DNA of 44,138 bases, from positions 1 through 44,138 of the forward strand of contig JADHOF010000004.1 of the NCBI GenBank assembly GCA_016779125.1, in the 5' to 3' direction. The DNA is from Verrucomicrobiia bacterium (lineage in GTDB: Bacteria; Verrucomicrobiota; Verrucomicrobiia; Limisphaerales; JAYPXF01). Shown one piece after another: positions 41,321 to 44,138 of this stretch. The notes beneath the pieces were generated by a model. It saw nothing but the letters and a program-made list of their open reading frames with translations, was not told the DNA's origin and ran no database searches. A program made the position numbers and the translations under genes. Position 1 is the stretch's first letter, and every line of letters starts with the position of its first letter.

Positions 41321-44138
41321 ATTTGTTTTTCTTGGGCCATGGTGCTGTCGGCAGATTGAGCCGGGCGGACGAAAACCGGATGATTCGGATCTCCTCCGGA
41401 GTGCAGGTAGGCGAGCAAATCAAGAACTTGCGCCTTGCCGAGAGTGTTGAGCAGCCCGGCGGGCATGGTTGAGACAGGGGACGCTTTTTGACCCATGATC
41501 TGTGCCTTATCGACACGGGTGGTTTTTTCGGAGAGCGGGTGTTCTCGCACGAACAACACCTCCGCGTTCTCGCCTTCCAAGACACCTGTGATCTCCTCGC
41601 CATCGCGCAGCGTGAACACAGTGGATTGGTAGTTCTCGGCGACGACCTTGGACGGGTTCAAAATGTGGTCGAGCAGATCGTGAGGCCCGAAACGCCCCCC
41701 GACGCCTGTGAGATCCGGACCGACGAGTCCGCCGGTGAGACCCGGATCGCTGCTGACCCGATGGCAGCTCACACACCGCGCCTGAACGAGCGCCTCGCGC
41801 CCGCCCGCATGGGATCGACCGGTCAACGGGGTTGCGAGTTCGCCGGCGAAATGCGCTGCTTCCCAATTTTTTACGAAACGGGCCGGCGCGCTTGGAATCT
41901 CAACCGGCGGCGACGCGTCCGCAAAAAACTCGGCAAGTTCCGATCGTTCCCCGGGTGTCAGGGCGGCCACGAATTCTTCGCGGACTTTTTTGACAGCCCG
42001 GTGGTAGTTCCTCGCCCCGGGCATGGAAGCCGCACGCCTCAGGGCCTCGAACACGGCGCGCCGGGCGGACGGCGTCCAACCGTCGCGAACGAGACGCAGG
42101 TAAAAGGTGTATTGAAGCAGGTCCTCGGACCGTTCGGCCTTCTCGAGGAGCGGCAGTGTGAGCGGAATCACCTTGGTCGAGCGCAGATACACCAGCAGCT
42201 CAATCAGGTCGTGATTGACCTGCCAGGCCGGGTGCGGGTAGGCGGCTTCCGCCCAAGCGAGACAGCTCCGACGCAGATCCTCGTCCGGTCCACCTTTTCG
42301 AATGAAGGCGAGCGCCATCGTGCGGGTGACCGTTGTCGCCATAGTCAGGTCGCTCGAAAGCGGGGTCTTCAGCAGATGGGTGACGATGTAGTGCAAGGGC
42401 ACGTCCACACTTGCTCGGGCAAGCGCGAGCAAGCGGTCCGGATTGGGTGTTGCTGCCGGGGTTTCAAGAAAGCGTTCGACCCTGTCGGGGTTCGCGTGTT
42501 CGAGCCAGTTTTCGAGCACAAGTCTCTGACTGTGACGAAAGAAGCGATTCGTGCGCAGGTTGCTTTCCAAAAGCGGTCGTTCCGAGGAGCGGACGCCTTC
42601 CCACGAACGGTTGAAATTCGTGCGGGTGTGGTCCTGCTCGAAGTACTTGCGCTTGAGGCGAAGTTCCGTCCACTCCCGTTCGCGTTTGCTGGCGGCGTCG
42701 AATCCGGCGCTGATCGCGGAGGGATCCCCGACCCAGCTGATCCGGTAGAGGCCGGACCGGGTTCCCCGTCCCCCCGTGATAAACCAAAGCCGCTCGTCCG
42801 GGCCGACTACCAGATCCGTGACATTCAATGGACGGCCCGACACGAACACTTCTGGAGTGCCACGATAGGAGCCGTTCACGTTGTCGAAGTGGATCGCCAG
42901 AATGCGGCCGTATGCCCAATCACAGGCGAACAGCGTGGATTGGTAACGCATCGGAAATTGAAGCGTGGACCCGAAGGCCGTCGCGGTCGGGGAGGCGAGC
43001 CCGACATCAAGCGCGCTTGGAAGCGTGTCCGGATAGTGGGCCGGGAGGCGACCGGTTCCCCGGCGCCATCCGTAGTCGCCTCCCGAAACAACCTGCAGGA
43101 TGCGGGTGGGCATGTACCACGGCGTGCCGACGTCGCCCTCGGTGTCGGCGTCGAAGGTGAAGAGTTCGCCCGCGAGATTGGAGGCGATTCCCATCGGGTT
43201 GCGAAAACCGCCCGCGAACAGTTCGAAGACCGTGCCGCGCGGATCCATCCGCAGGATGAATCCCCCGGTCGCGTTGGCGCGGCCGCCAAACATCGCGCTG
43301 TCCCACTCGCATGGAATCAACCGTTCCGCGACGGCCCTGCGGAGCGGCGCATTCGCGACAAGCTCGGGCGGCAGCTCGACGTCGTTTCCGAAGGCGACGT
43401 AGAGATTCCCGTCACTGCCGATCAACATCTTGTTCCGACCGTGTCCAAAACCGCCTTCGGTTCGGAGGATTGTCCGGCGATACTCATGACGACCGTCGCC
43501 GTTCCGATCCAAAAGCATCACGAGTTCCTTTCCTCGATTCGCGTGTGCGTAAAGGCGGCGTCCCAGGTGGACGAGTCCCCGCACCTCCTCCAGCGTGTCG
43601 TCGATCAACTCGACCTGGGTCACAGTTTGAAAGTTCTCCAATTGCAGCCGGATGAGCCCGCGTTTTTCCCGGGCGAGAATAAGGTTCTTGTTTTCATCAA
43701 AGGTCATCGCGATCCAAGAACCCTCCTCGGGATGGGCCGAGCGGATCAGTTCCACCCGGAAGCCGGGCAGCGTCTGGATCGACTCCGGCGGCGTCGCCGC
43801 TCCGGCCCCGCTGGCCAGTCTCCATCCGTTGTAGGCGTCGAATGCCGCGCTCGGCGGGAAGGGCTCGGCCTCACCTGCGGCAGGCTTGAAGGGCTTGGCC
43901 GGACTCCAATTCTCGCCGTCGGTGCCGGCCAGCCAGTTTGTGTCGGAGACAATCCACTCGCGCCCCGCGAGACCGCGATTCAACTCGACACGAAAGGCCA
44001 TGTGCGGTGCCTTGTTTGTCCCGGTCACGGCGAGCGTCAGGCGATTGGTGCCCGGCTGAAGCAGCGGGGTGAGATCGAATTCCGCCAGGCGGTTGGTTGA
44101 GCGAAGCTCGGACCCGTTCAGCTGAATGAGGACATCGC
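41314..44138 (-). CDS. PVC-type heme-binding CxxCH protein, large (5' end outside window)
   Basis: At least 941 codons; the frame is open to the window end. The first part visible (DVLIQLNGSELRS..., LTPLLQPGTNRLTLAVTG) looks like a galactose-binding-like beta-sandwich. A six-bladed glucose/sorbosone dehydrogenase-like propeller follows (LPGFRVELIRSAHPEEGSW, RGLVHLGRRLYAHANRGKE, GGFGHGRNKMLIGSDGNLYVAFG, VSGGDYGWRRGTGRLP), then a helical HEAT-like stretch and a C-terminal cytochrome c domain with one CVSCH heme site (41761-41775) and a later Met ligand candidate in VSTMPAGLL. This matches the PVC-type membrane-bound dehydrogenase/heme proteins. Electron acceptor and sugar substrate are unknown. 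The gene ends in a strong hairpin. Confidence 0.9.
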   Translation of the reverse strand, partial: DVLIQLNGSELRSTNRLAEFDLTPLLQPGTNRLTLAVTGTNKAPHMAFRVELNRGLAGREWIVSDTNWLAGTDGENWSPAKPFKPAAGEAEPFPPSAAFDAYNGWRLASGAGAATPPESIQTLPGFRVELIRSAHPEEGSWIAMTFDENKNLILAREKRGLIRLQLENFQTVTQVELIDDTLEEVRGLVHLGRRLYAHANRGKELVMLLDRNGDGRHEYRRTILRTEGGFGHGRNKMLIGSDGNLYVAFGNDVELPPELVANAPLRRAVAERLIPCEWDSAMFGGRANATGGFILRMDPRGTVFELFAGGFRNPMGIASNLAGELFTFDADTEGDVGTPWYMPTRILQVVSGGDYGWRRGTGRLPAHYPDTLPSALDVGLASPTATAFGSTLQFPMRYQSTLFACDWAYGRILAIHFDNVNGSYRGTPEVFVSGRPLNVTDLVVGPDERLWFITGGRGTRSGLYRISWVGDPSAISAGFDAASKREREWTELRLKRKYFEQDHTRTNFNRSWEGVRSSERPLLESNLRTNRFFRHSQRLVLENWLEHANPDRVERFLETPAATPNPDRLLALARASVDVPLHYIVTHLLKTPLSSDLTMATTVTRTMALAFIRKGGPDEDLRRSCLAWAEAAYPHPAWQVNHDLIELLVYLRSTKVIPLTLPLLEKAERSEDLLQYTFYLRLVRDGWTPSARRAVFEALRRAASMPGARNYHRAVKKVREEFVAALTPGERSELAEFFADASPPVEIPSAPARFVKNWEAAHFAGELATPLTGRSHAGGREALVQARCVSCHRVSSDPGLTGGLVGPDLTGVGGRFGPHDLLDHILNPSKVVAENYQSTVFTLRDGEEITGVLEGENAEVLFVREHPLSEKTTRVDKAQIMGQKASPVSTMPAGLLNTLGKAQVLDLLAYLHSGGDPNHPVFVRPAQSADSTMAQEKQIR

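Noticed and set aside
41488-44100. 870-codon plus-strand open frame
   Set aside because: It lies fully opposite the heme-binding protein gene, which has clear domains and a CxxCH site; the frame has no family features.

Overview
The window is GC-rich, densely coded chromosomal DNA, most likely from a soil or freshwater member of the Verrucomicrobiota (PVC superphylum). Inferred markers are a very large heme-binding CxxCH protein of the PVC type, two beta-propeller proteins that begin with a DW-x-FRGPN motif, a Tat-exported DUF1501 protein, two sulfatases, a DUF5069 protein, an LpxD (so a Gram-negative outer membrane) and a Gld-like ABC module. No rRNA, tRNA, CRISPR array, integrase or transposase is visible. 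Shine-Dalgarno sequences are rare; many starts are GTG or TTG, or overlap the previous stop codon.

Layout. 1-4068: the end of a sulfatase, a SixA-like phosphatase/ferredoxin pair, a polyproline zinc-ribbon membrane protein, and a GPx-DUF5069-TPR operon. 4171-9483: ruvC, a sialidase-like BNR protein, a 746-aa protein made of 19 short helical repeats, then a 533-bp low-coding gap with a pair of REP-like hairpins. 9484-18070: two unrecognised exported proteins, a RadC-family protein, a calcineurin-like phosphoesterase, a beta-propeller protein, a DUF2851 protein and an HtrA-type protease. 18164-26326: a tightly coupled five-gene operon (ABC ATPase, ABC-2 permease, GldG-like protein, DUF4340 protein, AsmA-like protein). 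26341-31698: DUF1501, a DeoR-type regulator with a candidate operator, a histidine phosphatase coupled to rph, lpxD and msrA. 31728-44138: a long minus-strand block with a sulfatase/SMP-30 pair, thiE-accC-accB, aroQ, holB, an atypical thioredoxin-like protein, a second beta-propeller protein and the large cytochrome c protein, which runs off the window.

Functionally the window mixes housekeeping (Holliday junction resolution, RNA 3'-end processing, fatty acid and lipid A synthesis, thiamine and shikimate pathways, the clamp loader) with exported degradative and envelope functions (sulfatases, sialidase-like protein, SMP-30, beta-propellers, heme protein). The items I judge most worth following are the ABC/GldG/DUF4340/AsmA envelope operon, the REP-like hairpins with compensated stems, the 19-unit repeat protein, and the candidate operator upstream of the DeoR gene. 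All functional names rest on motif and sequence recognition by eye; no database search was run.
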